Shown here: in pieces, positions 55,272 to 63,761 of the stretch
How the letters are laid out: each line of letters starts with the position of its first letter
How positions within the stretch are numbered: position 1 is the stretch's first letter
Source: UBA5951 sp009936885
Lineage (GTDB): Bacteria; Pseudomonadota; Alphaproteobacteria; Puniceispirillales; Puniceispirillaceae
Direction of reading: 5' to 3'
Assembly: GCA_937996625.1 (NCBI GenBank)
Contig: CALKVA010000002.1
Coordinates: forward strand, 1-64,000
Length of the DNA stretch: 64,000 nt
Position numbers and translations under genes: made by a program
Notes under the pieces: model-generated
The model's database searches: none
Seen by the model: the letters and a program-made list of their open reading frames with translations, nothing else
Told to the model about the DNA's origin: nothing

Positions 55272-56324
55272 TCATTGTTGTCTATCATAAAGTCTTGCAA
55301 CCCATCTCTCTGGAATATTCTTCCCCAATCTGTGCGGAAAATGCAAACTCTCCAGCACCGAACGTGATGCTGGCAAACATTCAGTGGTGTAAGGATTTTT
55401 ACCTATCATTAATCCCCACACGCCTGCCCATGCACGTGCAGTTGTGAAAGGATTATACCCGCCGCCGCCCAGCACAAGAATTGGAATTTTCAAATCCAAG
55501 AAAGCAGACACAGCAGACCAGTAGCCATGATTGGAATAACATAATCCAGATTGCGGATCTTCCTCCAAACCATCAGCCCCAGCCTGCAACACAATAAAAT
55601 CAGGTGCATAATCCATTAAACGCGGCAGAATATTATGGGTTAGTGTCTCGTTTAAATCGGCATCATTAGCGCCTCGCGGTAAAGGGTAATTATGCGCATT
55701 TCCACCACCTACATCGCCTTTTCTACCAGTACGCGGCCATCTATCTTCCTCATGAATAGAAAATAAAATCATTCTTTTCAGATGACTAAAATGATCTTGA
55801 ACACCATCTGGATGGTGCGCATCTATATCAATATAGGCTATTTTCTTAGAGGTGTTTTTATATAATGTTGTGAGCGCTATGGCTGGATCATTAACAAAGC
55901 AAAATCCGTTTGCTGCGTCTGGGAAGCCATGATGTGTTCCACCAGAAGGATTAAAAACACTAGTGTGAATACCTGATATTAGATAATTCGCTGCTGTGAG
56001 GCTTGCCTTGGCTGCCGTTGCTGGCCTTCGGTAGATCTCTGGATAAATGGGGTTTGAGTGGGTTCCAATTTTATGTCTTTTAGAGCGGATCTCATCCAAT
56101 GCCTGATTTTTCTCAGCGTCGAGCAGTGCATCTATATATGCCCTGGTATGAAAACATTCTAATTCTTCTGCGGTTGCTGGTGGTACTGCCTCAAAATCTT
56201 TATCTGGCAGCCATCCTTGCGCTCTACAAATATCAATAACGGGCCATATGCGCGGTATATTCAAAGGATGCCCAGAACCATAGCCAGAGCCTCTGAAAAT
56301 GTCACTACCGAGGAAAACTGCCAC
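55272..56324 (-). CDS. Histone deacetylase-family (AcuC-like) amidohydrolase
   Basis: About 350 residues, a zinc-dependent deacetylase fold. I start at the GTG at 56324 (VAVFLGSDIFRGSGYGSGHP), because family members begin here; the frame stays open to 56408 and a TTG at 56339 is another option. Active-site features are SGGTHHGFPDAANGFCFVND (paired histidines), YIDIDAHHPDGVQDHF (zinc ligands Asp and His), LQAGADGLEEDP (zinc Asp) and LGGGGYNPFTTARAW. Substrates may be acetylated proteins (AcuC with acetyl-CoA synthetase) or acetylpolyamines. It lies at the end of the Mrp operon. Confidence 0.88.
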   Translation of the reverse strand: MAVFLGSDIFRGSGYGSGHPLNIPRIWPVIDICRAQGWLPDKDFEAVPPATAEELECFHTRAYIDALLDAEKNQALDEIRSKRHKIGTHSNPIYPEIYRRPATAAKASLTAANYLISGIHTSVFNPSGGTHHGFPDAANGFCFVNDPAIALTTLYKNTSKKIAYIDIDAHHPDGVQDHFSHLKRMILFSIHEEDRWPRTGRKGDVGGGNAHNYPLPRGANDADLNETLTHNILPRLMDYAPDFIVLQAGADGLEEDPQSGLCYSNHGYWSAVSAFLDLKIPILVLGGGGYNPFTTARAWAGVWGLMIGKNPYTTECLPASRSVLESLHFPHRLGKNIPERWVARLYDRQQ

Positions 56325-56374
56325 CTGCCAACCTGTCAAACTGTAAGAAGAACAATACCATCGTTGATATCGTA

Positions 56375-58060
56375 TTATGAGAAGAGATTTACAAGTAGCA
56401 ATACACACATTAATAATGCAAGCAATGCAATGGCCGCTGGTCCAGGTGCAACAGGCCCTGTAAGCGGGTGCTGATATACATATAAGGTGCCTGACATAAT
56501 CTTCTTTGCAGAAGAGACAATAATATTATTACCCATTATAGATAGTTTATTGGCCGCTGCTAATACTGGACTTCCAATTCTAGGAATGAGCCTGCGATAT
56601 ATCCAATCTGAATTAAGTACAGTTGATAGGATCTCTGGAGGATAAAATCCAAACCGCATCAAGAATGTAAATGCCAGCATCGCAAATATAACCAATTGGA
56701 ATTGGCCAACAATATGACTTGCATCATAGGGCTGATAACCAAGACTATAGGGCAGAATCTGATAAAATTGTGTTGGCATCACACCGATCGCGATACACAA
56801 AACACTGGCGATTGCCATTGCCGCTAACATATTAAAAGGCGCTTCTTTAGGGCGCAGCCCGCTATCATGACCAAAAAAGGTAAAATATGGAATTTTAATG
56901 CCAGAATGATGCAATACTCCTGCTGAGGCTGCAAGCAAAACCAAATACACAAATACCAACCCTTCATATCCAACAGCTTTCATTATTACAGCCTTAGCCG
57001 TAAACCCGCTAAAAAAAGGGAATGCCGAAATGGACATAGCACCAATAATACAAAATATCATTGTTAGTGGCATCGATTTATATAAACCGCCAAGTTCCGT
57101 TGCCTTGGCAGTTCCAACTCTATACATTACCGAGCCAATGGACATAAACAGCAATGCTTTATAGATAATATGGGCAAATGCATGGGCAACCGCACCATTT
57201 ATCGCTAACTCGGTACCAATGCCAATTGCGACAATCATAAACCCAAGCTGGTTATTCAAACTATAGGCTAAAACCCGCCTTAGATCATTTTCAATAACCG
57301 CAAAGAAAACCGGAAAAGCAGTCATTGCAGCACCGATCCAAATAAGATACTCAGTGCCTGCAAATCCTCTTGCAAATGCATATATGGCTAGCTTGGTTGT
57401 AAATGCAGAGAGCATTACTGTGCCGAGAATTGTGGCCTCTGGATACGCATCTTGTAGCCATCCATTTAAAAGTGGGAACGCAGCTTTAATACCAAATGCC
57501 AAAAAAATAAGCCATGTGCCAAGGCTACCAAGTGCCATGGCTCCAAAAGCTAATGATCCAACCTCACGCCAATACAGTGATGCACCCGCAAGCAGCATTA
57601 CCCCAGATGCTACTTGCACAAGTAAATACCGCATGGCTGCTTTATTAGCACGCTCAGTCCCACTTGCTAAGATAAGAAACACAGAAGTAATGGCGGTTGC
57701 TTCCCACCAAATAAATAGCGTTATTAAATCACCTGCATGAACAGCGGCTATTGCAGCACCTGCATATGCAAGGCCTGCTGTATGTTCCATTGCCTTTTTC
57801 TCATGCCAGCCATAAATGACGTTCAAAGCGGCCGCTATGTGAAAAATAATACCAAAAGGAAGAGTTAAATTATCTGCATGATGTAGGATTAACTCCTGAC
57901 CTAAAACACTTATACTCCAATGAATTCCTGCCCCGGCAGATAGGCTGAAGGCTGATAATGCTATCGCTCCTAGCATAAAAATTTGTCTGATATGATGCGG
58001 CAGATAGGGCACAAATACAGCCGCTATAATCATTAATATTCCAGGAGTAATATCAGTCAT
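56375..58060 (-). CDS. Mrp/NuoL-type proton-translocating antiporter subunit (third D-like paralogue)
   Basis: A 561-residue polytopic membrane protein of the Proton_antipo_M family with about 14 or more hydrophobic segments. The key glutamate lies in LITLFIWWEATAITSVFLIL, and lysines in GIKAAFPLLNGWLQDAYPEA and LSAFTTKLAIYAFARGF. The last about 120 residues form a separate hydrophobic tail. This is a D-type or A-N-terminal-type subunit. It is the last gene of the operon and overlaps the small protein gene by 8 bases. It could be the partner that stands in for the missing N-terminal part of MrpA. Confidence 0.85.
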   Translation of the reverse strand: MTDITPGILMIIAAVFVPYLPHHIRQIFMLGAIALSAFSLSAGAGIHWSISVLGQELILHHADNLTLPFGIIFHIAAALNVIYGWHEKKAMEHTAGLAYAGAAIAAVHAGDLITLFIWWEATAITSVFLILASGTERANKAAMRYLLVQVASGVMLLAGASLYWREVGSLAFGAMALGSLGTWLIFLAFGIKAAFPLLNGWLQDAYPEATILGTVMLSAFTTKLAIYAFARGFAGTEYLIWIGAAMTAFPVFFAVIENDLRRVLAYSLNNQLGFMIVAIGIGTELAINGAVAHAFAHIIYKALLFMSIGSVMYRVGTAKATELGGLYKSMPLTMIFCIIGAMSISAFPFFSGFTAKAVIMKAVGYEGLVFVYLVLLAASAGVLHHSGIKIPYFTFFGHDSGLRPKEAPFNMLAAMAIASVLCIAIGVMPTQFYQILPYSLGYQPYDASHIVGQFQLVIFAMLAFTFLMRFGFYPPEILSTVLNSDWIYRRLIPRIGSPVLAAANKLSIMGNNIIVSSAKKIMSGTLYVYQHPLTGPVAPGPAAIALLALLMCVLLLVNLFS

Positions 58061-58289
58061 AATAATCCTCCTTTCTCATTAACAAATTCCTAAGGCCGAT
58101 GCCAACAACCACTATAAAAACAGAGGCTGCAAATCCATAAATAGCTGGGAATAACGGCAAATCCTCAAGCGCAATCTCGCCATGGCGATGCACAAAAAAC
58201 TCAGTAATGATGAGTGCTATGCCAACAACCACCAATGCAATGCTAGCATAATTGCCCATTTTTTTCAGGTTTGGATTTAAATTACTCAT
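58053..58289 (-). CDS. Small two-helix membrane protein of the Mrp operon
   Basis: A 78-residue protein with two membrane segments (about residues 15-32 and 48-66), separated by an acidic loop (EIALEDLPLFPAIYGF) and ending in the charged tail LLMRKEDYYD. It overlaps both neighbours (4 bases with the second D-type gene, 8 with the third), so it is part of the operon. I do not recognise it as a named Mrp subunit. A structural link between the two large antiporter-like subunits is a reasonable guess. Confidence 0.75.
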   Translation of the reverse strand: MSNLNPNLKKMGNYASIALVVVGIALIITEFFVHRHGEIALEDLPLFPAIYGFAASVFIVVVGIGLRNLLMRKEDYYD

Positions 58290-59740
58290 GGCATCACCAT
58301 CAGGGTTGTAAGAGGTCTTAGCCAGTCTATTGTAAAGAATAAGGATAGGCTTATCATTGCAGTTACTACAGGCGGTACAATCGTTAAAATATAGTTTTCA
58401 ATATGAACTTCTTTTATCGCCGGCTTGAAAAACGCACGGGCGCAAGGCTCCAGCAAATAATATACGTTTAACAAGGAAGAGATAGCAAGTACCGCAAGCA
58501 TAAGAGGCATTCCAGCATCCACTGACCCAGCCATAAGTAAAAACTTTGACCAGCTTCCCCCCATTGGCGGAATGCCAATAATGGACAAGGATGCTAGAAA
58601 AAAAGCGATAAAGATAAGTGGCAGCTTAGGCCCTAACCCATTTAATTCCGTGATTTTTTTGATATGAGCATTTACGTAAATCGCACCAGCGCAAAAGAAT
58701 AAAGTAATTTTTGCAGTTGCATGCATTACAATATGCAACGCTGCTCCTTCAGTTGCAGCTGCTGTTGCCAAGGCTGCACCCAGAACAATATAAGAAAGTT
58801 GTGAAATCGTAGAATAAGCAAGTCTAGCTTTTAAATCATCTTTGGTAATTGCAATGATAGATGATGCTAAGATTGTAAAGGCTGCTAGCCAAGCAAGCCA
58901 TACAGCACTGCCAGTTGTGTTTAGAAAATCAATACCAAAAATATATACTGTTATTGTAAGAACAGAAAATACACCTGCCTTTACAACGGCCACAGCGTGA
59001 AGAAGAGCTGAAACTGGCGTTGGCGCAACCATCGCAGCTGGCAACCAGCGATGTATCGGCATTAAGGCCGCCTTTCCAATGCCAAAAGCAAACATGGCAA
59101 GCATGACAGATACCAGAAATGGCGGAAAGTCTGCTGGCAAAATCCCGCCTTTGGTAAATTCTAGCGTACCTGAAACAGTCCAGACCCAGAAAATTGCAGG
59201 CAAAAATAGTAATAAGGAGGTAGCAACCAGAATCCCCATATAAAGCCGCCCTGCGTTTCTGGCCTCTTTAGTCTGGCTGTGCGCCACAAGCGGATAAGTT
59301 GAAAAGGTTAATACCTCATAAAAAATAAACAGCATCATCAGATTGCCAGAGTAAGAAATTGCCATTGCGGCATGAATAGCAACAGCGTAGTAAAAAGCAA
59401 ATCTTGTTTGATTTTTCTCCTTGGCACCTCTCATATAACCAACAGTATAAATAGAGGCCAAAATCCATAACCCAGAGGCCACAAGACCAAATAAAGCACC
59501 AAGGGGCGTAACAGCAAAGCTAAAATCTATACCAGGTGCTATTTGCCATAAGGTAATCGATACCGTTTTGCCATCTATTATGGCAGATGCAATAAAAATA
59601 GCAGATATAAACGTAATTAATCCACCGACGGGTCCGCATATGTCACGAATATTTTCTTGGTTGGGGAACACTAACACCACCAGTGCCGAGAGCAGTGGCA
59701 TTACAAGACTGATAGTCAATAAGAGTTGCAAATCACTCAT
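58286..59740 (-). CDS. Mrp/NuoL-type antiporter subunit (second D-like paralogue)
   Basis: A 484-residue polytopic Proton_antipo_M protein. The conserved glutamate is in MLFIFYEVLTFSTYPLVAHS. The channel region reads GKAALMPIHRWLPAAMVAPT and LLHAVAVVKAGVFSVLTITV, with the NuoL/MrpA-like pattern PVSALLHAVAVVKAG. It therefore looks closer to NuoL/MrpA-N than the first D subunit. TGG-rich loops and a C-terminal pair of helices follow. It starts one base after the stop of the first D-like gene and overlaps the small protein gene. Confidence 0.88.
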   Translation of the reverse strand: MSDLQLLLTISLVMPLLSALVVLVFPNQENIRDICGPVGGLITFISAIFIASAIIDGKTVSITLWQIAPGIDFSFAVTPLGALFGLVASGLWILASIYTVGYMRGAKEKNQTRFAFYYAVAIHAAMAISYSGNLMMLFIFYEVLTFSTYPLVAHSQTKEARNAGRLYMGILVATSLLLFLPAIFWVWTVSGTLEFTKGGILPADFPPFLVSVMLAMFAFGIGKAALMPIHRWLPAAMVAPTPVSALLHAVAVVKAGVFSVLTITVYIFGIDFLNTTGSAVWLAWLAAFTILASSIIAITKDDLKARLAYSTISQLSYIVLGAALATAAATEGAALHIVMHATAKITLFFCAGAIYVNAHIKKITELNGLGPKLPLIFIAFFLASLSIIGIPPMGGSWSKFLLMAGSVDAGMPLMLAVLAISSLLNVYYLLEPCARAFFKPAIKEVHIENYILTIVPPVVTAMISLSLFFTIDWLRPLTTLMVMP

Positions 59741-61228
59741 TTATCTTGCTCCGATAAGGGCATTTGCAGCCCCTATTCCCGATGAAATTACATCACCGCT
59801 ATAGACGCCAAATATCATGATCACGGCAACCATCAACCAAACCGGCACATAGGCTGATGCAGGTTCTTTGTTAATTTTCAGCGGTTGAACTGGCTCCTTT
59901 AACCACATAACTTCAAATATCTTCCACAGATATAACACAGAAAACACACTGCTTAATGCAATTAACGCAACGTAAAAGCCGTTCCCTGTTTCAAAAATGG
60001 CTTTGAACAAATAGAGCTTTGAGATAAACCCAGCTGTTAGCGGAACTCCTATCAAGGCAAGCCCTGCCATCACAAAACCTGCAAAGGTTATTGGCATCTG
60101 CCTTCCGACACCTTGCATAGATGACATTGTAGCTCTAGAGCCAATGCCTAATGCAAATATGCCAACTGCCATAAATAAGGCACCTTTTATCAAAGCATGA
60201 TTGATTATATGTATAAATCCAGCTGAAATGCCGGAATGGCTATTAAGCGAAAACGCAAAAGTGATATATCCGATTTGCGCGATAGAAGATAACGCAAATA
60301 GACGTTTGAAATCTGACTGATAAATAGCCGCTATCGTTCCATAGAAAATAGCAAGAACAGAAACCGGCATTAATATATATAACAAAAAGAAATCAACTAA
60401 TTGGGTTATATCTATAAAAATTCCAAATGACAGACGGGCAAAATAATATATCGCAACTTTAGTAGCAACTGCTGCTAGAAGCGACGATACTGCAGATGGC
60501 GCATAGCTATAAGCCGCAGGCATCCAGATATGCACTGGAAACACCCCTGCTTTTACCATTATACCAGCAAGCATGAATGCAAGCCCGGTTATCGCAGCCT
60601 GGTTTGTTCCTAACTCGTTGAGCCTATCTGAGATATCTATCAAGTTTAATGAGCCAGTTGCAGCATATAAATACCCAACACCAATTACGTAAAATGTCGC
60701 TCCAATTGCCCCAATTATGAGATAATTATACGCCGCAAGCAAAGCGCGTCTATCATGACCAGCCCCAAGTGCGATAAGGGTAATCGAGCTTAATGCTGAA
60801 ATTTCCAAAAATACAAAAAGGTTAAACGCATCTCCAGTCATGGCAAGGCCAAATAAACTTGCAATCGCCAAAAGCCAAACTGCATAGGCTTTTGGCAAAT
60901 CTTCAACTGCTATTTCACGCGCTAACATGGTATAAGCATACAAAGTTGCTATTACAGAAACAAAGGCGACCAGCAACACCAGATAGACATTAGCACTATC
61001 TAATACGAAGACGATTCCCCATGGTGGCTCCCAGCCCCCAAAGGCATAGCTCAAAGCCTGAGTGGAGGATATAATGCCAACCAACTCAAACGCCATATAA
61101 AGACAAATCAGAGTAGTAAGAAATGCAATGCCCCACCCAATTCTAGCAGAAGGTAGAAGCGATACCACAGCAGATGCCAAAAGAGGAATGGCAACAAGCA
61201 ATGCAGGAATGTTATCTAATATCAGCAT
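59741..61228 (-). CDS. mnhD: Na+/H+ antiporter subunit D (MrpD/MnhD)
   Basis: A 495-residue polytopic membrane protein, the standard Mrp D subunit. The proton-path glutamate is in NLFVFLEISALSSITLIALG, and lysines in LAGIMVKAGVFPVHIWMPAA and LLAAVATKVAIYYFARLSFG. FIHIINHALIKGALFMAVGI carries the broken-helix histidine/lysine pair. Fourteen or so membrane segments. Shares a base with mnhC (stop/start overlap). Confidence 0.92.
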   Translation of the reverse strand: MLILDNIPALLVAIPLLASAVVSLLPSARIGWGIAFLTTLICLYMAFELVGIISSTQALSYAFGGWEPPWGIVFVLDSANVYLVLLVAFVSVIATLYAYTMLAREIAVEDLPKAYAVWLLAIASLFGLAMTGDAFNLFVFLEISALSSITLIALGAGHDRRALLAAYNYLIIGAIGATFYVIGVGYLYAATGSLNLIDISDRLNELGTNQAAITGLAFMLAGIMVKAGVFPVHIWMPAAYSYAPSAVSSLLAAVATKVAIYYFARLSFGIFIDITQLVDFFLLYILMPVSVLAIFYGTIAAIYQSDFKRLFALSSIAQIGYITFAFSLNSHSGISAGFIHIINHALIKGALFMAVGIFALGIGSRATMSSMQGVGRQMPITFAGFVMAGLALIGVPLTAGFISKLYLFKAIFETGNGFYVALIALSSVFSVLYLWKIFEVMWLKEPVQPLKINKEPASAYVPVWLMVAVIMIFGVYSGDVISSGIGAANALIGAR

Positions 61229-61641
61229 TATACCGGGCTATCTTCTTTAGTAACTTCAATTTGTATATCTTTAAGGCCGTCTTCTTTTTTAAGTGCCAGT
61301 AATTTATGTTCTTCTATCGATTTAAAGGCTTCTTGTATCCGCACCACTAATGCTAGCCCAAGTGCGTTGGTGGCAACCCCAACCACAATTGCGGTAAGTA
61401 TAAGAACATGGGGTAGCGGGTTTGAATATACCGTATCTTCGACACCTGTCAGTATAGGGGCTGTTCCCCCTGAAACCTTACCAAGAGAGATATAGAAAAT
61501 AAAAACCGAGCTTTGAAAGATGGATAGACCAACGAGCTTTTTTATAAAATTCTGGTTACTAATAATAATATAGAGACCTGCCATCATTAGCATAATAACA
61601 ATAATATAATTCCAATATAACACGATTAGATTGATACTCAT
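61228..61641 (-). CDS. mnhC: Na+/H+ antiporter subunit C (MrpC/MnhC, NuoK-like)
   Basis: A 137-residue protein with three membrane segments, homologous to NuoK. Core pattern: NFIKKLVGLSIFQSSVFIFY, then PLPHVLILTAIVVGVATNAL, the typical C-subunit ending ALGLALVVRI. A charged C-terminal tail (about 30 residues) follows. Overlaps mnhB by 4 bases. Confidence 0.93.
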   Translation of the reverse strand: MSINLIVLYWNYIIVIMLMMAGLYIIISNQNFIKKLVGLSIFQSSVFIFYISLGKVSGGTAPILTGVEDTVYSNPLPHVLILTAIVVGVATNALGLALVVRIQEAFKSIEEHKLLALKKEDGLKDIQIEVTKEDSPV

Positions 61642-62078
61642 TTGTGTGGTTTAAACCCCGCAAAGGCGTTAAATAATCCAAGCATAACGGCAAATACGGT
61701 TAATCCGACACCTAATTCAACAATGATTATCCCTAAATGTTGAGCCTTATAAATTTTATAGGCAAACGGACTATAATCCAAATAATTCGCGCCAAATAGG
61801 ATTGAGGCAATGCCTGTGCCGCCAAAAACCAAAACACCTAGCGCCATAACCGAGCGAATAATCCAGTCAGGCATAAGTTTTCTGCCTTCTTCCAGACCAT
61901 AGATCATAGAGTAAAGAATGAAAGCGGCGGCAACAATAACGCCAGCCTGAAATCCCCCTCCGGGTCCATAATCTCCATGAAATTGAACATATAGACCATA
62001 TATAATAATAGGCCCGAACAAGATTTTGCTAACGATTTTGAAAACCGGATTATCACGCATCTCTGGTCTCCTCATCAA
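61638..62078 (-). CDS. mnhB: Na+/H+ antiporter subunit B (MrpB/MnhB)
   Basis: A 146-residue protein with four membrane segments. The family pattern is HGDYGPGGGFQAGVIVAAAF, preceded by KILFGPIIIYGLYVQF. MrpB is the stand-alone form of a domain that can also be fused to MrpA. Its start overlaps the MrpA-C-like gene by 26 bases, an unusually long overlap; if the start is instead at the second methionine (MRDNPVF, residue 7), the overlap shrinks to 8 bases. Confidence 0.92.
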   Translation of the reverse strand: MMRRPEMRDNPVFKIVSKILFGPIIIYGLYVQFHGDYGPGGGFQAGVIVAAAFILYSMIYGLEEGRKLMPDWIIRSVMALGVLVFGGTGIASILFGANYLDYSPFAYKIYKAQHLGIIIVELGVGLTVFAVMLGLFNAFAGFKPHK

Positions 62079-62655
62079 ACTTTGCAGTTTGATTATCTGA
62101 CGATGTTGCAGATTGCTTGAAACGCATAGAAAGAGTAGAGCCTGTTAGCAAAATAATTACGCCTAAGCCAGCGGTAAACACAACGACTGTCTCCCCTAAT
62201 GTATCAAAACCCCGATAGCTGGCTAGTACATTGGTAACAACGTTGGGAATATGAAATAAGGGATAGCTCTCTTCGATATAGCGTGGTGCAACATGGAGAT
62301 GTGCAGGTGCATTCGGATCTCCAAATTCAGGTAATGCAAAAGCGGCGATTATAAGCATCAATCCAACAATACCGCATAAAAACAAACTCCAAACTGGATA
62401 TCGTGTTTCATGTGCCTCTTCGACTGGTAAATAGCGTAATGCCGCCAGAAATAGAATGGTAGATATCCCAGAGCCCACCGCCGCCTCTGTAAAAGCGACA
62501 TCCACCGCATCCATATTTACAAAAATGGCGGCTGCTGTTAGCGAATAAGCGCCCGACAAAGCCACAATTCCTATAAGGCGCCTCAGACGCATAATATAGA
62601 ATGTGATAATGACCAAAAGCGATACCAGAAAAACATTGACCCAAAGTTCAATCAT
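62053..62655 (-). CDS. MrpA C-terminal-like subunit (MbhD/MbhE, DUF4040)
   Basis: A 200-residue membrane protein corresponding to the C-terminal part of MrpA, encoded on its own. The DUF4040/MbhD half includes RRLIGIVALSGAYSLTAAAI and the strongly conserved DAVDVAFTEAAVGSGISTIL. The MbhE half includes NVVTNVLASYRGFDTLGETV. In classic Mrp operons these domains are fused behind the large NuoL-like part of MrpA; here that part is separate. Overlaps mnhG by 8 bases. Confidence 0.88.
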   Translation of the reverse strand: MIELWVNVFLVSLLVIITFYIMRLRRLIGIVALSGAYSLTAAAIFVNMDAVDVAFTEAAVGSGISTILFLAALRYLPVEEAHETRYPVWSLFLCGIVGLMLIIAAFALPEFGDPNAPAHLHVAPRYIEESYPLFHIPNVVTNVLASYRGFDTLGETVVVFTAGLGVIILLTGSTLSMRFKQSATSSDNQTAKFDEETRDA

Positions 62656-62992
62656 TAGGCTCTCCTGTATCCTCAGGCTTACCCTTTAAGTTACGTGCCT
62701 TAGGATCTACGCCAAATTTATGTGCCATCATTGCTATCGCATGCCCTGAAATGGGACTGGTAAAAAATAGAAAGAAAACAATCAATGCTAATTTAGCAGA
62801 CGTAAGAGACAAACCCGCCTGAAGCATCATGCCTAATACAATAAAACCAACGCCTGCAGTATCGATTATTCCAGCAGCATGGATTCTGCTATATACATCT
62901 GGTAATCTTAACAAGCCTAGACTTCCGGTGATGAGTGCCGCAGTGCCAATAACAAAGCACAAGATAGACGAGATATCTAATATCAAGCTCAT
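62648..62992 (-). CDS. mnhG: Na+/H+ antiporter subunit G (MrpG/MnhG)
   Basis: A 114-residue protein with three membrane segments. The family signature LGLLRLPDVYSRIHAAGIID is near residue 30, and FLFFTSPISGHAIAMMAHKF near residue 80. A charged tail ends the protein. Overlaps mnhF by 4 bases. Confidence 0.93.
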   Translation of the reverse strand: MSLILDISSILCFVIGTAALITGSLGLLRLPDVYSRIHAAGIIDTAGVGFIVLGMMLQAGLSLTSAKLALIVFFLFFTSPISGHAIAMMAHKFGVDPKARNLKGKPEDTGEPND

Positions 62993-63261
62993 ACCACATC
63001 CTCGTCGCTGGCATCTGAGCTGCGATAAAACCGAAGGATAGCAAGTGTGCCAAGAAAATTCAGCACGGCATATAAAATTGAAATATCCACAAACTCTGGT
63101 CTGCCTAATGCAAACCCATGCAATGAGATGCCTAAAATGATGATTGTGCCGACGCTATTTACAGCTAAAATCCTATCAAAAGCAGAAGGCCCACTTGCTG
63201 CTCTCGCAACAAGCATTACTATACAAACAGCACAGGCAATAAGAACAGCAACAAACATCAT
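62989..63261 (-). CDS. mnhF: Na+/H+ antiporter subunit F (MrpF/MnhF)
   Basis: A 90-residue protein with three membrane segments. Family signature ARAASGPSAFDRILAVNSVG (loop and conserved Asp-Arg), then FVDISILYAVLNFLGTLAIL. Overlaps mnhE and mnhG by 4 bases each. Confidence 0.93.
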   Translation of the reverse strand: MMFVAVLIACAVCIVMLVARAASGPSAFDRILAVNSVGTIIILGISLHGFALGRPEFVDISILYAVLNFLGTLAILRFYRSSDASDEDVV

Positions 63262-63761
63262 AATGCCAGCTTCGTTACTTTTTTATCCATAGTGCCAGAG
63301 CGCACATCATCACCCATCTCAGCTGTTAGCGCATGCACAAGGAAAATATTCTCATTTATCGAAACTGTAACAGTACCTGGGGTTAGGGTTATAGAATTTG
63401 CATAATTAGCAAGCCCATTTTCATTTTTCTGAGTTGCCTTTACTGAAAAAATCTCAGGATCAAATTTGTTCATCCATATTGCTTTTGCAGTAGCGATATT
63501 TGATTTTAAAATTTCACCGCCAAGCCATATCCAATAGACAGGAACCTTTACAAACAGCTGCTCTGGCCTTAACTCCCCATTGAAAAAATTACTATTCCAA
63601 GTAAGAAAAACAACAAATGTACAGCTAATAACACCAAACCAAAGTAACAAGGGTGTATAGTGACCAGACAGCACAAGCCATAAGATAATTATCAATCCCG
63701 TATAGGCTATTACAGACAAACTACCTGTTACTTGTTTCTGTTTTGATACTTTGGGTTTCAT
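63258..63761 (-). CDS. mnhE: Na+/H+ antiporter subunit E (MrpE/MnhE)
   Basis: A 167-residue protein, first gene of the Mrp operon. Two N-terminal membrane segments (about residues 12-50) are followed by YWIWLGGEILKSNIATAKAI and the cytoplasmic domain with LANYANSITLTPGTVTVSIN and FLVHALTAE, which are the MrpE hallmarks. The order E-F-G-(A-C)-B-C-D is common in marine alphaproteobacteria. The promoter should lie in 63762-64000. Confidence 0.93.
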   Translation of the reverse strand: MKPKVSKQKQVTGSLSVIAYTGLIIILWLVLSGHYTPLLLWFGVISCTFVVFLTWNSNFFNGELRPEQLFVKVPVYWIWLGGEILKSNIATAKAIWMNKFDPEIFSVKATQKNENGLANYANSITLTPGTVTVSINENIFLVHALTAEMGDDVRSGTMDKKVTKLAL

